Part shown: positions 44,288-53,616 of the stretch, piece by piece
Numbering within the stretch: position 1 is the first letter of the stretch
Layout of the letters: each line of letters starts with the position of its first letter
From: Lysinibacillus cavernae
GTDB lineage: Bacteria; Bacillota; Bacilli; Bacillales_A; Planococcaceae
Direction: 5' to 3'
Length of the DNA: 64,000 nt
Assembly: GCF_009724685.1 (NCBI RefSeq)
Contig: NZ_WMEF01000001.1
Span: 620,001 to 684,000 of the forward strand
Position numbers and translations under genes: made by a program
The notes under the pieces: generated by a model
What the model was told of the DNA's origin: nothing
Seen by the model: the letters and a program-made list of their open reading frames with translations, nothing else
Database searches by the model: none

Positions 44288-45412
44288 TTATTTATTAGCA
44301 CCTACATCTTTTATGAAAACATGTATATTAAATTTTTGAATAGAATTTTCATCAATGGCATTTAATTCATCTACAGTCCATGATGAGGACTTGAAACGAT
44401 AAGCTTTTTCTGAAAAATTGAAGATGTCGGCATTTATTTCTAAACCTTTTCCAAATGTTTTTTGAAATTGTGATGAAATAATTTTTTTAATCTCATTTTC
44501 AATTGTTTCTTTTTCGATATTTTCCTGATTTTCTCTAATGGATGCTTTTATTTCCAAATTTATAGTGTATTTAGGGATTTTATTACCTGATACTTCTATA
44601 CGATAATTTATATTATCAATAAATAAAGATACAGACTTATCCTTTATTGCTAATTTCATTTTATTAAAATCCTTATTAAACCAATCTAGTCCTGAAAGTT
44701 CCTCCTCATTTATCCATCCTTTAAATTTTTGTTGTGAAAGAAAATAGGCGCCACTAATTTTTAATACTTCTTTTGTATGATTATCTTCTATCCAATAATC
44801 ATTACTAATTTTTATTGAAGGGACCATGATAGATCCAACTGGTTCGTAATATCTTTTAATCATGTCTTGTACAGTACTAGTTGAGATGAAAGAATTAAAG
44901 AATAATTGCTCATTTGGATCATACGGAAATGTTAATGTAGGAGGTTTATTAAAGAGACCTTGTATATTCATTATTTCTTTTATATTATCCTCAAACCCAT
45001 AAACTAACGTATTGTAACGTAAATAATAGTCCCTACTAAAAAAATCCAAAAATTTATCCAAATGCCCATCCAAAACATTTTTGGAAATGAAGATAGTTTG
45101 TATATGCCCATAATACAAAGGATTAACAGAATTTTTTTCAATATCATCTATAGCGCCCTGGATAGTTTCACCTTCTCCATGTCCGATAACAATTGGTGCA
45201 GGCCCAGGTGCAATGCCTGGATCTGAACCCGCAACATTATTAAAACCGAAAGCTTGAAAATATAAATGATACTTATCATCCGAATAATCTATACCAAGGG
45301 CGGTTATATAGACTTCACTTTGTATTTCTTTTGTACCTAAGCAACCGCCTAGTATAAATAATAATTGAAAAAATAAGGTTATTCTCAATGCGGAAGTAAA
45401 GAAATTGGCCAT
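44288..45412 (-). CDS. Germinant receptor C subunit (GerC family lipoprotein)
   Basis: I start at ATG 45412 (GGGAG 7 bases upstream; TTG 45418 adds two residues), giving 374 residues. The lipobox is FILGGC (Cys about 24), and the first domain opens SEVYITALGIDYSDDKYHLY, as in GerAC/GerBC. The C-terminal domain is alpha/beta. The protein sits on the outer face of the spore inner membrane as part of a nutrient receptor. It is the last gene of the operon, 31 bases after the A subunit. Confidence 0.9.
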   Translation of the reverse strand: MANFFTSALRITLFFQLLFILGGCLGTKEIQSEVYITALGIDYSDDKYHLYFQAFGFNNVAGSDPGIAPGPAPIVIGHGEGETIQGAIDDIEKNSVNPLYYGHIQTIFISKNVLDGHLDKFLDFFSRDYYLRYNTLVYGFEDNIKEIMNIQGLFNKPPTLTFPYDPNEQLFFNSFISTSTVQDMIKRYYEPVGSIMVPSIKISNDYWIEDNHTKEVLKISGAYFLSQQKFKGWINEEELSGLDWFNKDFNKMKLAIKDKSVSLFIDNINYRIEVSGNKIPKYTINLEIKASIRENQENIEKETIENEIKKIISSQFQKTFGKGLEINADIFNFSEKAYRFKSSSWTVDELNAIDENSIQKFNIHVFIKDVGANK

Positions 45413-45449
45413 ATACAAACTCCCTTCTGCTTAATTATTGTATAGACAA

Positions 45450-46853
45450 TCAGTCTTTCATTTTGATTCTGAACGGCATTTTTAAGAAACCTTTGATAAG
45501 ATTTGGAACATTAACTTTATATAGGGTGGAAAGGTAAGGATGCCCGAAGCTTTCTAATGAGGATATATACGTTAATAAGAATAGAACACTTAAAACAAAA
45601 CCATACATACCAAAAAAAGTAGAGGCAATTAAAGTGGCAATTCTTAATAAAAATACATTCCCTAATATATTTTGATTAATTAATGTGTAACTAGAAATGA
45701 CAGTAAGGGCTCCAATTACTAGTGTTGAAGGTGATGTAAAGCCTGCTCTTATTGCAGCATCACCAACTATTAATCCTCCTAAGACAGCAACAGTTTGACC
45801 TACAGCTTTAGGTAAACGTATTCCAGCTTCTCGAAAGAGGTCAAAAAAGATGAGCATTATTAGAATTTCAAATGCAGAAGAAATTGGTAGCCCAATTTTA
45901 GAAGCAGATATCGACACTAATAAGGGGAATGGTAACTGGTTAAGTTGGTGGACAGTTAGAGCAATCCAAAAACCAGGTAAAAAAATACTTGTCAATAAAG
46001 ATGTAATTCTTAATATGCGTGAAAAACTCACAAATAAGAAATTTGTTTGATCATCTTCTGGAGCTTTTAAAATAAGTAATAAATTTACCGGTCCAATTAA
46101 ACAGCTTGGGCTTCCATCTACCAATATGACAAAACGCCCTTTATTGAGGGAATTTACTACAAAATCTGGTCGACCAGTATAATCAAGGAGTGGGAAAAGG
46201 GTATAGGTCTTATCATAAAGTAATTCTTCAATATGATAACTACTTGCAACGTTATCTACTTTTATATTATCTAGTTTGTTTTGAACATTATCTAAAGTAA
46301 CTTGTTCAATATAGTTGTCAATGTAAAGTAATAAAACTTTTGTTTTACTTGTTTTTCCAATTGTGTATTTTTTACTTGATAAATTATTACTTTTTAATCG
46401 CATTCTTATCAAAGAAAAGTTTGTATCTATATTTTCAATAAATCCATCGCGGGGTCCCCTCAATGAAACCTCCATATTTGATTCTTCAATTGATCGTTCA
46501 GGTAGTTTAGCTAAATTGATTGAATATAACTTATTTGATTGAACATGATAAAAATATAAGAAACCAGTGAAAATGCAACTGTTTATTTCATCCAATTTCG
46601 TAATGAACTCATTAATCTCTTTTACTTCTAAATAACGATTTATTATTTCTACATCATTTAAATTCCCTTTTTCAGCCAGGAGTCTAATATTTGGTAATAA
46701 TGAATTAAAATAAAGAACACTATCAATTAAACTATGGCAATATATAAAAACCACTTCTTGTTTTTCGTTATTAAAAACATAAAATTTATTACTTATTGTT
46801 ACATCCGATTGATTACTTAATTTTTGATATAGTATATCTTTATTTTCAGTCAA
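45450..46853 (-). CDS. Germinant receptor A subunit (GerA family)
   Basis: The frame opens at 46895, but GGGAGGT sits inside it and points to TTG 46853 as start (467 residues), overlapping the B-subunit gene by 8 bases. The N-terminal soluble region ends in SLRGPRDGFIENIDTNFSLI, a GerA family signature. A membrane part of about five helices follows, with GRFVILVDGSPSCLIGPVNL before it and FREAGIRLPKAVGQTVAVLG in the middle. It is the likely channel and sensor subunit of a spore germination receptor. Confidence 0.92.
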   Translation of the reverse strand: MTENKDILYQKLSNQSDVTISNKFYVFNNEKQEVVFIYCHSLIDSVLYFNSLLPNIRLLAEKGNLNDVEIINRYLEVKEINEFITKLDEINSCIFTGFLYFYHVQSNKLYSINLAKLPERSIEESNMEVSLRGPRDGFIENIDTNFSLIRMRLKSNNLSSKKYTIGKTSKTKVLLLYIDNYIEQVTLDNVQNKLDNIKVDNVASSYHIEELLYDKTYTLFPLLDYTGRPDFVVNSLNKGRFVILVDGSPSCLIGPVNLLLILKAPEDDQTNFLFVSFSRILRITSLLTSIFLPGFWIALTVHQLNQLPFPLLVSISASKIGLPISSAFEILIMLIFFDLFREAGIRLPKAVGQTVAVLGGLIVGDAAIRAGFTSPSTLVIGALTVISSYTLINQNILGNVFLLRIATLIASTFFGMYGFVLSVLFLLTYISSLESFGHPYLSTLYKVNVPNLIKGFLKMPFRIKMKD

Positions 46854-47922
46854 AGTTTTTACCTCCCTTTCCTCCTTTAATTTTTTGTAGCACATAGATA
46901 ACAGTAATAAAAAAGGATAAAAACAAAAAATTAGAGAGAAGATAAACGCGATTTATAAATGATAAAAAATCAGAAACTGACCAAGGGATTAGTAATCCGA
47001 TTGTTAAACATAAATAGACAATAAATAATATTAATTTTCGGTTTTTAAAAAAGGAAGAAAGGATATACATAAATAAACTTACGCGAACAAACGCTATTGA
47101 TAATATTTGGAGAACAGATAAGGAATCCATTCTAGTAAAGTACTTTCCAAATGATAAAACCCGCCATTGTTCGTTAATAGGGAAGAGCATTTTTTGAGTT
47201 ATATAAATGCCGAATTCTGATATAGTAGTCACAATTGTAATAAAAACTGATAAGACAAACAGTATAGAGAAAACTAATATTCCCTTAATATGCAGCCTTT
47301 CTTTTACATAATCCTTTAATACAATTAAAATGAATCCCATTTCTAAAACACCAATACATATGTATAATATTCCCCATAGAATGGACGGAGTATTACTTGT
47401 ATTTACTGGTAATATAAGTTCATATTCATTGCTCATTGCGTTTCCTAAATTAAGGAGTACAAACAAAAAAATGTATAGTGTACAAATAATTAATGACTGG
47501 ATAGCTATAGTTTGAATACCCTTTAGAGAACCATAAAAGCATAATAATATAAATAAAATAACTGTTATAAAGTATGGATAATCAGAGTTAAAACTTTCAT
47601 CAGCCCAAATAATTGTAAATTTGAGCGAAACGAAAGTTGATGAAATTAAATAAACTATATATGAAGTAATTATGAATAAATAGAGTGGTCTATTAAGCTG
47701 GACAGATCTGAAGTCAAGGATTGCACTATTATTTGATGAAGAAGTAATTTTTGAAATAAGTAATGCAAAAAGAAATATTGGAAGTAAACTTACCAAAGCG
47801 CTTATCCATGCTTCACGTTCAACCACTGTAAAAATGGTAGGAATTAAAACGAAATTTGCTAAAAAGCTAACAGATAAGAATAACAAACAATATACATGTA
47901 TGGGTTGTATAACTTTGTTCAT
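46846..47922 (-). CDS. Germinant receptor B subunit (GerB family, APC-like permease)
   Basis: I start at ATG 47922 (MNKVIQPIHVYCLLFL) because GGAGGAGG stands 11 bases before it; the longer frame (48027) would put it inside the gene. The 358-residue, 10-helix protein belongs to the spore-permease branch of amino acid permeases and binds the germinant. It is first in a three-gene operon, order B-A-C, rather than the more common A-B-C. Expression is expected in the forespore under SigG, but I could not pin a SigG promoter. Confidence 0.9.
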   Translation of the reverse strand: MNKVIQPIHVYCLLFLSVSFLANFVLIPTIFTVVEREAWISALVSLLPIFLFALLISKITSSSNNSAILDFRSVQLNRPLYLFIITSYIVYLISSTFVSLKFTIIWADESFNSDYPYFITVILFILLCFYGSLKGIQTIAIQSLIICTLYIFLFVLLNLGNAMSNEYELILPVNTSNTPSILWGILYICIGVLEMGFILIVLKDYVKERLHIKGILVFSILFVLSVFITIVTTISEFGIYITQKMLFPINEQWRVLSFGKYFTRMDSLSVLQILSIAFVRVSLFMYILSSFFKNRKLILFIVYLCLTIGLLIPWSVSDFLSFINRVYLLSNFLFLSFFITVIYVLQKIKGGKGGKNFD

Positions 47923-48197
47923 TTTATCGTAAACCTCCTCCTCACAATGCTTCCCATGTTTGTTATCATCTAATCTAAATGGGCGTGTTTTAGTTGGGTT
48001 TAGTATGGATTCACACACTCCCGACAAGATGGGTTTAATATATTCGAACTATCAAGGAGGTCGAAATTGAATTTTATCAAATGGTCATTTTTAATTGTTA
48101 AAGTAAGGAGATCAATCCATTTTTAGTAATCTCCAATTTAGTATTAGCTGACTTTGAAAAATTTTGCCTTTAAGAATGCTGGCTATATGATGCATAT

Positions 48198-48231
48198 AGA
48201 ACCACCAATTATTATAGTGGTGGTTCTTGTT
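48198..48231 (+). terminator. Hairpin before the 48.2-kb Fur box
   Basis: AGAACCACC (48198-48206) pairs with GGTGGTTCT (48219-48227). No intact gene ends before it, and 48028-48197 is otherwise featureless. Confidence 0.5.
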
Positions 48232-48235
48232 TTAA

Positions 48236-48264
48236 TTGACAATGATAATCATTATCGATAATGT
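48236..48264 (+). promoter_or_regulatory. Fur-boxed promoter without an adjacent intact gene
   Basis: A consensus TTGACA (48236-48241) and TAATGT (48259-48264) are 17 bases apart. GACAATGATAATCATTATC (48238-48256), 18 of 19 to the Fur consensus, fills the spacer. The next gene start is 285 bases away. Confidence 0.75.
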
Positions 48265-48549
48265 GAAAATAAGCGAGAGTTCTCATGTTCACCTTTCCGC
48301 ATTCCAGCGGCTATTAGGTCCATTTATGGCGGCATGATGAGCGTTATAGAAGAAATGATTTAACCAAAATGGGGAATCGTGAATGTGGGGAAACACGGAC
48401 CTAAAAAACTTCTCGATGCTAGTGTCTCCTTGCTGGAACAGTAGCTTGTTGAACTGTATATGCTCTTTGTGGTCAAAAGCTACACAAAATCTCCAGCTAT
48501 GATTTTAGGGATTACACGGGCAAATTATTATTGAAATGAGGTATGCAAT
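48265..48549 (+). other. Gap between the Fur promoter and the AraC gene, possible remnant
   Basis: No open gene is present. Short coding-like runs occur in different frames (HVHLSAFQRLLGPFMAA near 48284, LVELYMLFVVKSYTKSPAMI near 48450), separated by stops. It may be a long leader or a gene that has decayed; I cannot name it. Confidence 0.3.
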
Positions 48550-49377
48550 GTGAAAATCGATGTTAATCAATTAGCAGAGCATTTAGCACACACTCCTTTT
48601 CAAGTAGAAGGAGTCTATCGATATGATAAAAATTCAGGTGTGCCTTACGCTGACTATACAGATTCCTTTCCTGGTTTTGTTTTTCCACTTACAGGAAAGA
48701 TACAATTTCAATTCAATGGCACGCCTTATATCTTTTCGCCAGGAAAAGTTGTGCATGGGGGTGCAAAAATGACATTAGATCAAGAAATTTTCGGTAACAC
48801 AAATTGGGAATATATTCTTGTTTTATACCGGATATGTAATTCAGAGCTAGAAGAGTCAAGCTTTTCGCATCAGCATTTTGAATTATCAACTGGACAATCT
48901 CCCCGTCTTATCGAATTAATAATGCGTCTTTGGCATGTGTATAATCAGCGTGGGGGCATTTCGAAGTTTCAGACCGAAATGCTGTTTCGTGATGTATTGA
49001 ATGAAGCCTTATTATGTGTTGTTAATAGGCAAAGTAACTGTGAATCACACACTTTATTCGAACGGGTAACGAATTATATTCATGAATACTATTATCAAAG
49101 CCTAACTATATCATCGCTTTCAGAGCAAAATAACGTTAATCGAAATCGACTTTCTTATGTATTTAGAAAACATGCAGGTATGGGACCGGCAGAATACTTA
49201 TTAAAATATCGTATAAACATGGCGCAAGAAATGTTATTTACAAGTGACGTACCTGTACAACAAATTGCCGAAACTGTTGGCATTGGGGACCCCTTTTATT
49301 TTAGTAGAGTGTTCAAGAAACAATTTGGTATTTCTCCTACTGAATATCGAGAGAATTTCATCAATAATCCATGCTAA
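48550..49377 (+). CDS. AraC-family regulator, probably of iron-siderophore uptake
   Basis: A GTG start at 48550 follows GAGGT. The 275-residue protein has an N-terminal cupin-like sensing part (YADYTDSFPGFVFPLTGKIQ) and a C-terminal double helix-turn-helix at about 175-270, with LSEQNNVNRNRLSYVFRKHA and AETVGIGDPFYFSRVFKKQF. Unlike the regulator at 38.9 kb it has no binding-protein domain. It sits behind a Fur box and 84 bases before a siderophore-binding protein gene, so it probably activates that gene. Confidence 0.87.
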   Translation: MKIDVNQLAEHLAHTPFQVEGVYRYDKNSGVPYADYTDSFPGFVFPLTGKIQFQFNGTPYIFSPGKVVHGGAKMTLDQEIFGNTNWEYILVLYRICNSELEESSFSHQHFELSTGQSPRLIELIMRLWHVYNQRGGISKFQTEMLFRDVLNEALLCVVNRQSNCESHTLFERVTNYIHEYYYQSLTISSLSEQNNVNRNRLSYVFRKHAGMGPAEYLLKYRINMAQEMLFTSDVPVQQIAETVGIGDPFYFSRVFKKQFGISPTEYRENFINNPC

Positions 49378-49461
49378 TTTCAACAAGCATCCATTCTAAT
49401 CTAAAAATACCTTTACTATACTAATAGCATATTAAAGATAATTTTTTTGGAGGATTTTCGG

Positions 49462-50445
49462 ATGCAAAAGATTAAAGGACTGCTATTCTTACCGCTATTA
49501 TTAGCAGGCATACTAGCAGGTTGCAATGAAACACCTGTTGAAAATAAAGGAGTAGCTACAGAAGACACATCTACATCAGCAGTTAATGTAGATGCAACAG
49601 ATTGGCCAAGGACAATTAAGGATTCCCTTGGTAAAGAAATTGTGATTGAGAAAAAACCAGAAAAGATAGCCTCCCTATGGTATTTTTATCCTGAAATATT
49701 AGTTGCATTAGGTGAGCCACCTGTAGCTTCTACTGACAAAGAGTATCTATCCACTTTATCTTATTTAAATGGAAAGCTAGATTCAACTGAGGAATTAGGA
49801 GATAAATTGTCTCCTAGTATTGAAAAAATTCTATCGACTGAACCTGATTACATTTTAGCAACGGAGCATCATGAAAAATTATATGAGTCACTAGAAAAAG
49901 TTGCACCAGTCATTACGCTGAATTCGAAGGACATCTATGATGACTGGCAATATGGCCTCCGTACAGTAGCCGAGATTATAGGAAAAGAAGACAAAGCGGA
50001 AGAAGTAATTGATAAAATGATGCAAGAAATTGCAACTGGGCGTGAAGCATTAAAATCGATACAAGGAGAGTCAGTAGCACTTATATTGTCTTGGGATGGA
50101 AAAACTTTTAATGTTCTAGGTGAAGAAAATCCTGTATATACACTTGCATTTGATAAAGAAAAGGGATTGGGGCTTACACCAGACGTTACATTTAAGGGCA
50201 ATAATAATCAATTTGCTGCGTTTGAAGGCATTTCAACTATTCAAGCAGACCATATTTTCCTTATAGGTGACATTACAAAAAAGGAAACATTAATGACTGA
50301 ATTAAAACAAAATAATGTATGGAATAATATGAACGCCGTAAAGAAGGGTAATATACATTTGATGGATACGTCTGCTATTACTGGAGGTCCATTAGCTATC
50401 GAATACGCTTTGCAAAATATAATAAATGCCCTGCAAAGGCCATAA
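49462..50445 (+). CDS. Iron-siderophore ABC transporter substrate-binding lipoprotein
   Basis: The start is ATG 49462, 8 bases after GGAGG; the TTG at 49447 contains the ribosome site. The 327-residue product has lipobox ILAGC (Cys about 21) and the FecB/FhuD landmarks TIKDSLGKEIVIEKKPEKIA, STEPDYILATEHH and AVKKGNIHLMDTSA. It is the third protein of this class in the window and, like the others, has no adjacent permease. Confidence 0.9.
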   Translation: MQKIKGLLFLPLLLAGILAGCNETPVENKGVATEDTSTSAVNVDATDWPRTIKDSLGKEIVIEKKPEKIASLWYFYPEILVALGEPPVASTDKEYLSTLSYLNGKLDSTEELGDKLSPSIEKILSTEPDYILATEHHEKLYESLEKVAPVITLNSKDIYDDWQYGLRTVAEIIGKEDKAEEVIDKMMQEIATGREALKSIQGESVALILSWDGKTFNVLGEENPVYTLAFDKEKGLGLTPDVTFKGNNNQFAAFEGISTIQADHIFLIGDITKKETLMTELKQNNVWNNMNAVKKGNIHLMDTSAITGGPLAIEYALQNIINALQRP

Positions 50446-50512
50446 AACGAAGAATTTAATTTGAAAAACTAACAGTGTTAAGAAAGTCATTAAATAATAA
50501 GGAGAGATAATT

Positions 50513-50827
50513 ATGCCCTACCAAGTAATAAATATAAATGAGAATTTAGCTAAAATAAATGAGCTCTGGTCTCCGAAAGTCGTAGGTGAAATAAACGATT
50601 TTCAATTCAAACTAATTAAGATTGAAGGGGACTTTATATGGCATGAGCATCAAGGTGCCGATAAGGTATTTATGGTGCTCGAAGGAGAGATGTTCATCGA
50701 TTTTCGTGATGGTCAGGTGAAAATTTCTAAGGGAGAGATCTTTATTGTTCCGGGAGGAGCTGAACAAAAGCCTTTCGCTGAAAAGGAATGCCATGTTATG
50801 TTGGTGGAGCCTAAAGGGTACAAATAA
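50513..50827 (+). CDS. Small cupin protein
   Basis: This 104-residue single-domain cupin has motif 1 as WHEHQGADKVFMVLEGEM (two His and a Glu), and motif 2 as KGEIFIVPGGAEQKPFAEK, where the His usual in motif 2 is replaced, so metal binding may be partial. GGAGAG precedes the ATG. It lies 67 bases after the siderophore-binding gene with no terminator between, so it may be co-transcribed. Function unknown. Confidence 0.8.
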   Translation: MPYQVININENLAKINELWSPKVVGEINDFQFKLIKIEGDFIWHEHQGADKVFMVLEGEMFIDFRDGQVKISKGEIFIVPGGAEQKPFAEKECHVMLVEPKGYK

Positions 50828-51026
50828 AAAGTAGACTATGCTTCTATTATTTACTATTTGTTACGAGGATTAACTCAATGGATGATAAAAAGTTTCAAGT
50901 AACATAGGCTCGTCGAACGGATATTACATCCAAACCTAAAAAGCCTCACTAAGTCATATCAAAGAGAACTGAAGTACAAATAGTAGAATTAACCTTGGGG
51001 AAGAATGACATACACAATATGAAATG

Positions 51027-51063
51027 AAGGCGACCGTTTAAATACTATGAACGGTCGCCTTTT
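51027..51063. terminator. Terminator in the 50.8-51.3-kb gap
   Basis: A perfect 12-bp stem, AAGGCGACCGTT (51027-51038) with AACGGTCGCCTT (51050-51061), followed by T. It lies 200 bases past the cupin gene. The stretch 50830-51026 shows only broken frames, including a 9-codon ORF at 50878. From 51064 to 51281 I see just AT-rich promoter sequence for the SLH gene. Confidence 0.8.
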
Positions 51064-51281
51064 GTTTTCTTAAATTTGTCCTTTTCGCGCATCAATGCAC
51101 GAGTGTTAGCTTCCATATATTTAAAAATACAAGAATTAATGGATGTGTTTGAAATAAAACCAAATTATACCCCTTAAATTGCTTCTTAACGGCATGAGGA
51201 TGAGTGCCCAAATTATACCTCTATACTAATAAGTTGGCTTTTATTAGAATGATAGAATATTGATTTTTAAGAGGTGTTAGT

Positions 51282-52949
51282 ATGAAAAAATGGGCAATTT
51301 CAGCATTTATATTATTTACTTTTACAATGCTAATCCCAGATGTGCAAGCTGCAAGTTGGCAACAAGGAGATGTCATCAAAGGCTATTATGCTGAAAATGT
51401 CTATGGTACACATTCATTATCGCTTGAAGAAGATGCACGTGTAGAGTTTTCATTAGTGGATGGTGTTAATAACTATAGAGGATATAGTTCGCCTAATTCC
51501 TATATTGTCATTTTATTTGATAGCAATGATCAGCGCATTGGAAGCATAACGACGCATCAAGATGATGGAGATCATTCAAAAACAGTACAGTTTATCAATT
51601 TAAAAAAGGGAACATATCACATTAAGGTTTCTAGTTACTGGGTTAGTACAATGGGTGATTATGAGGTAACGTACAAAACAAGTCCTATTGAAGGCACAGA
51701 TGTGGAGCCGAATAACGAAAATTCAACTGCCAATTTGTCCACAATAGGAAATATGTATAGTGGTGAATTGTACGGGGCAGGCATTTCCTTAGATAAGGAT
51801 ACATACAAAGTAGAGATTCCTAAATTCGGTAAGGTAAAAGTTCAACTACAAGAAGCTACAGGTATGTCACTCGGCTCCAGTGAATTTAAGTTAGAAGCAG
51901 TTAATGAGAAAAACAGGAAAATTTTTTCGGTTAGGAGCACGGGAAAACCTAGTGAGATTTTTGTATTACTTCAGCCAGGAATATATTACTTTAAAATAAG
52001 CTTACAAAACTCCCTTAAACCAACCAATAATTATTCTTTTACAACAAGTTTTGAACCACTAGTGGAGAAAGATTGGGAAAGTGGTCGCAATATCGATGAG
52101 GCTAATGCCGATTTATTAGAAAGTAATAAAACATATAATGGTTTTTTATTCGGTGGCAATTACAGCTACGATCAGAGTCGAGATTTTTATAAGTTTACAC
52201 TGACAAAGAACGCTACCGTGACATTTATCGCCCATTCAAAGCGGGAGGGGTTTGGCTCACTAATTTTCCTAGATGAAACAGGCTGGCAACTGAGATCAGG
52301 TGGTTACGCGACGAGTGATACGAATACAATTATTGAAACAAAAGAATTAAGTTCAGGTACATATTATGTGGAGTATATTCCCCGATATGGATTGGATGGC
52401 TATGAAGAGTATAATCTCACAATGCGCATTCAACGTTTTACAGACGTACCGGCGATGCATCTGTATTATGAACAAATAGAAGCACTTGCTCAATTAGGCA
52501 TCAATAAAGGCTATACAGATGGTACGTTTCATCCAAATGAAGCCATCAAACGGAAACATGTTTTTGCCATGTTAAGTCGAATAGATGGACTCAAATTACC
52601 TAAATTAAGAACAATGAAAAATTTTAAGGATGTAACAACAATGCACCCCAATTATCCAGAAATAAAGACGTTTTATGAAGCGGGAATCATCGACGGTAGT
52701 GGTTTGTATATGAACCCTGATATGGATTTAACACGTGCACAACTGGCAAAAATTTTAGTAAATACATTTCATTTGAAAATGAAAGGAGAAGGAATAGCGT
52801 TTAGCGATATAAATTCGACTAATAGTTTATATAAATATGTTCAAATATTAGCGAGTAATGGAATCACTTTAGGATATAACGGAAAATTCATGCCAGATGA
52901 TACAGTCACAAGGCAACATTTCTCTGTCTTTTTACAAAGGACTTTATAA
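51282..52949 (+). CDS. Surface protein with PPC-like domains and three C-terminal SLH repeats
   Basis: The 555-residue protein has a signal peptide to about residue 23 (DVQAA). Three bacterial pre-peptidase C-like beta domains lie at about 25-125, 140-245 and 260-385 (GDYEVTYKTSPIEGTDVEPN marks a linker). SLH repeats follow at about 386-435, 449-497 and 506-555 (GINKGYTDGTFHPNEAIKRK, GIIDGSGLYMNPDMDLTRAQ, GITLGYNGKFMPDDTVTRQH). No catalytic domain is seen, so it is a structural or ligand-binding surface protein anchored to the cell-wall polymer. Confidence 0.88.
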   Translation: MKKWAISAFILFTFTMLIPDVQAASWQQGDVIKGYYAENVYGTHSLSLEEDARVEFSLVDGVNNYRGYSSPNSYIVILFDSNDQRIGSITTHQDDGDHSKTVQFINLKKGTYHIKVSSYWVSTMGDYEVTYKTSPIEGTDVEPNNENSTANLSTIGNMYSGELYGAGISLDKDTYKVEIPKFGKVKVQLQEATGMSLGSSEFKLEAVNEKNRKIFSVRSTGKPSEIFVLLQPGIYYFKISLQNSLKPTNNYSFTTSFEPLVEKDWESGRNIDEANADLLESNKTYNGFLFGGNYSYDQSRDFYKFTLTKNATVTFIAHSKREGFGSLIFLDETGWQLRSGGYATSDTNTIIETKELSSGTYYVEYIPRYGLDGYEEYNLTMRIQRFTDVPAMHLYYEQIEALAQLGINKGYTDGTFHPNEAIKRKHVFAMLSRIDGLKLPKLRTMKNFKDVTTMHPNYPEIKTFYEAGIIDGSGLYMNPDMDLTRAQLAKILVNTFHLKMKGEGIAFSDINSTNSLYKYVQILASNGITLGYNGKFMPDDTVTRQHFSVFLQRTL

Positions 52950-52964
52950 ATGATTTGGTAAAAA

Positions 52965-53051
52965 TTAATTGACCATTTCGTCGAATCAATTGTGCAGTTG
53001 TTAAAAGAAAATACTGAGGGCATGTGGCGCAAAAGAGGAATATTTAAATAA
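52965..53051 (+). pseudogene. Possible C-terminal gene remnant
   Basis: Just past the SLH gene a 28-codon frame reads DHFVESIVQLLKENTEGMWR and on to a stop at 53049. It looks like the end of a real protein but has no start or ribosome site. Apart from the terminator at 53106-53170, nothing else is evident in 52950-53379. Confidence 0.2.
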
Positions 53052-53105
53052 GGTATTTATTTTGAACAGAACGCATATTTTTCACTAAAAAATTTTATTA
53101 AGATG

Positions 53106-53170
53106 CCCTTCATCTACGCGAAATTGCAATTTGAATGCAGTCTATTTCGTGTAGATGAAGGGATTTTTTT
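53106..53170. terminator. Long bidirectional terminator
   Basis: A 19-bp stem with one G-U pair joins 53106-53124 and 53144-53162, with seven T after it. The 19-base loop holds a second small dyad (TGCA/TGCA). Confidence 0.85.
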
Positions 53171-53379
53171 GTTGAGATAGGGAGAGAGCACATATAATGA
53201 ATTTTGCAAACTCATGAGATATGAAGCACATTAAATGCTTAACGACAAAGGAAAGAAGGGGCATGCTTCAACTGAAGTTCAAAAGTAAGGGCTTTTAAGT
53301 CAAGTTGGATCGTAAATTGTACTTTCTCCCTCTAAAAAAGAAGAACTTTTATTTAAAAAGAAATTGCTAATTGCTTCTT

Positions 53380-53616
53380 TTAGTTTCGAAAATGATTATG
53401 TGCTAGTAGAGTTGCCGATTTATATTCATCAGGTAAATCGTCTTCAAAGAAAATAGCCTCTACTGGACAAACTAATTCACAAGCACCACAATCAATACAA
53501 ATATCAGGATTAATTACATATTGGGTATCTGAAATAACAATGCAATTTACCGGACAGACATCCAAACAGATAGCTGCTTTTTCATCCCTACATAATTCTG
53601 TAATTACAAAAGCCAT
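53380..53616 (-). CDS. Ferredoxin with two cluster sites
   Basis: This 78-residue protein has the cysteine plan of bacterial 7Fe/8Fe ferredoxins. The first site has Cys 9, then CLDVCPVNC, and the second is CIDCGACELVCP. The spacing C-x7-C-x3-C with a final Cys after Pro favours one 3Fe-4S or 4Fe-4S cluster plus one 4Fe-4S cluster. It would serve as a low-potential electron carrier. Its start touches the ywhD stop (53616), so the two are coupled. The partner enzyme is not evident. Confidence 0.9.
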   Translation of the reverse strand: MAFVITELCRDEKAAICLDVCPVNCIVISDTQYVINPDICIDCGACELVCPVEAIFFEDDLPDEYKSATLLAHNHFRN

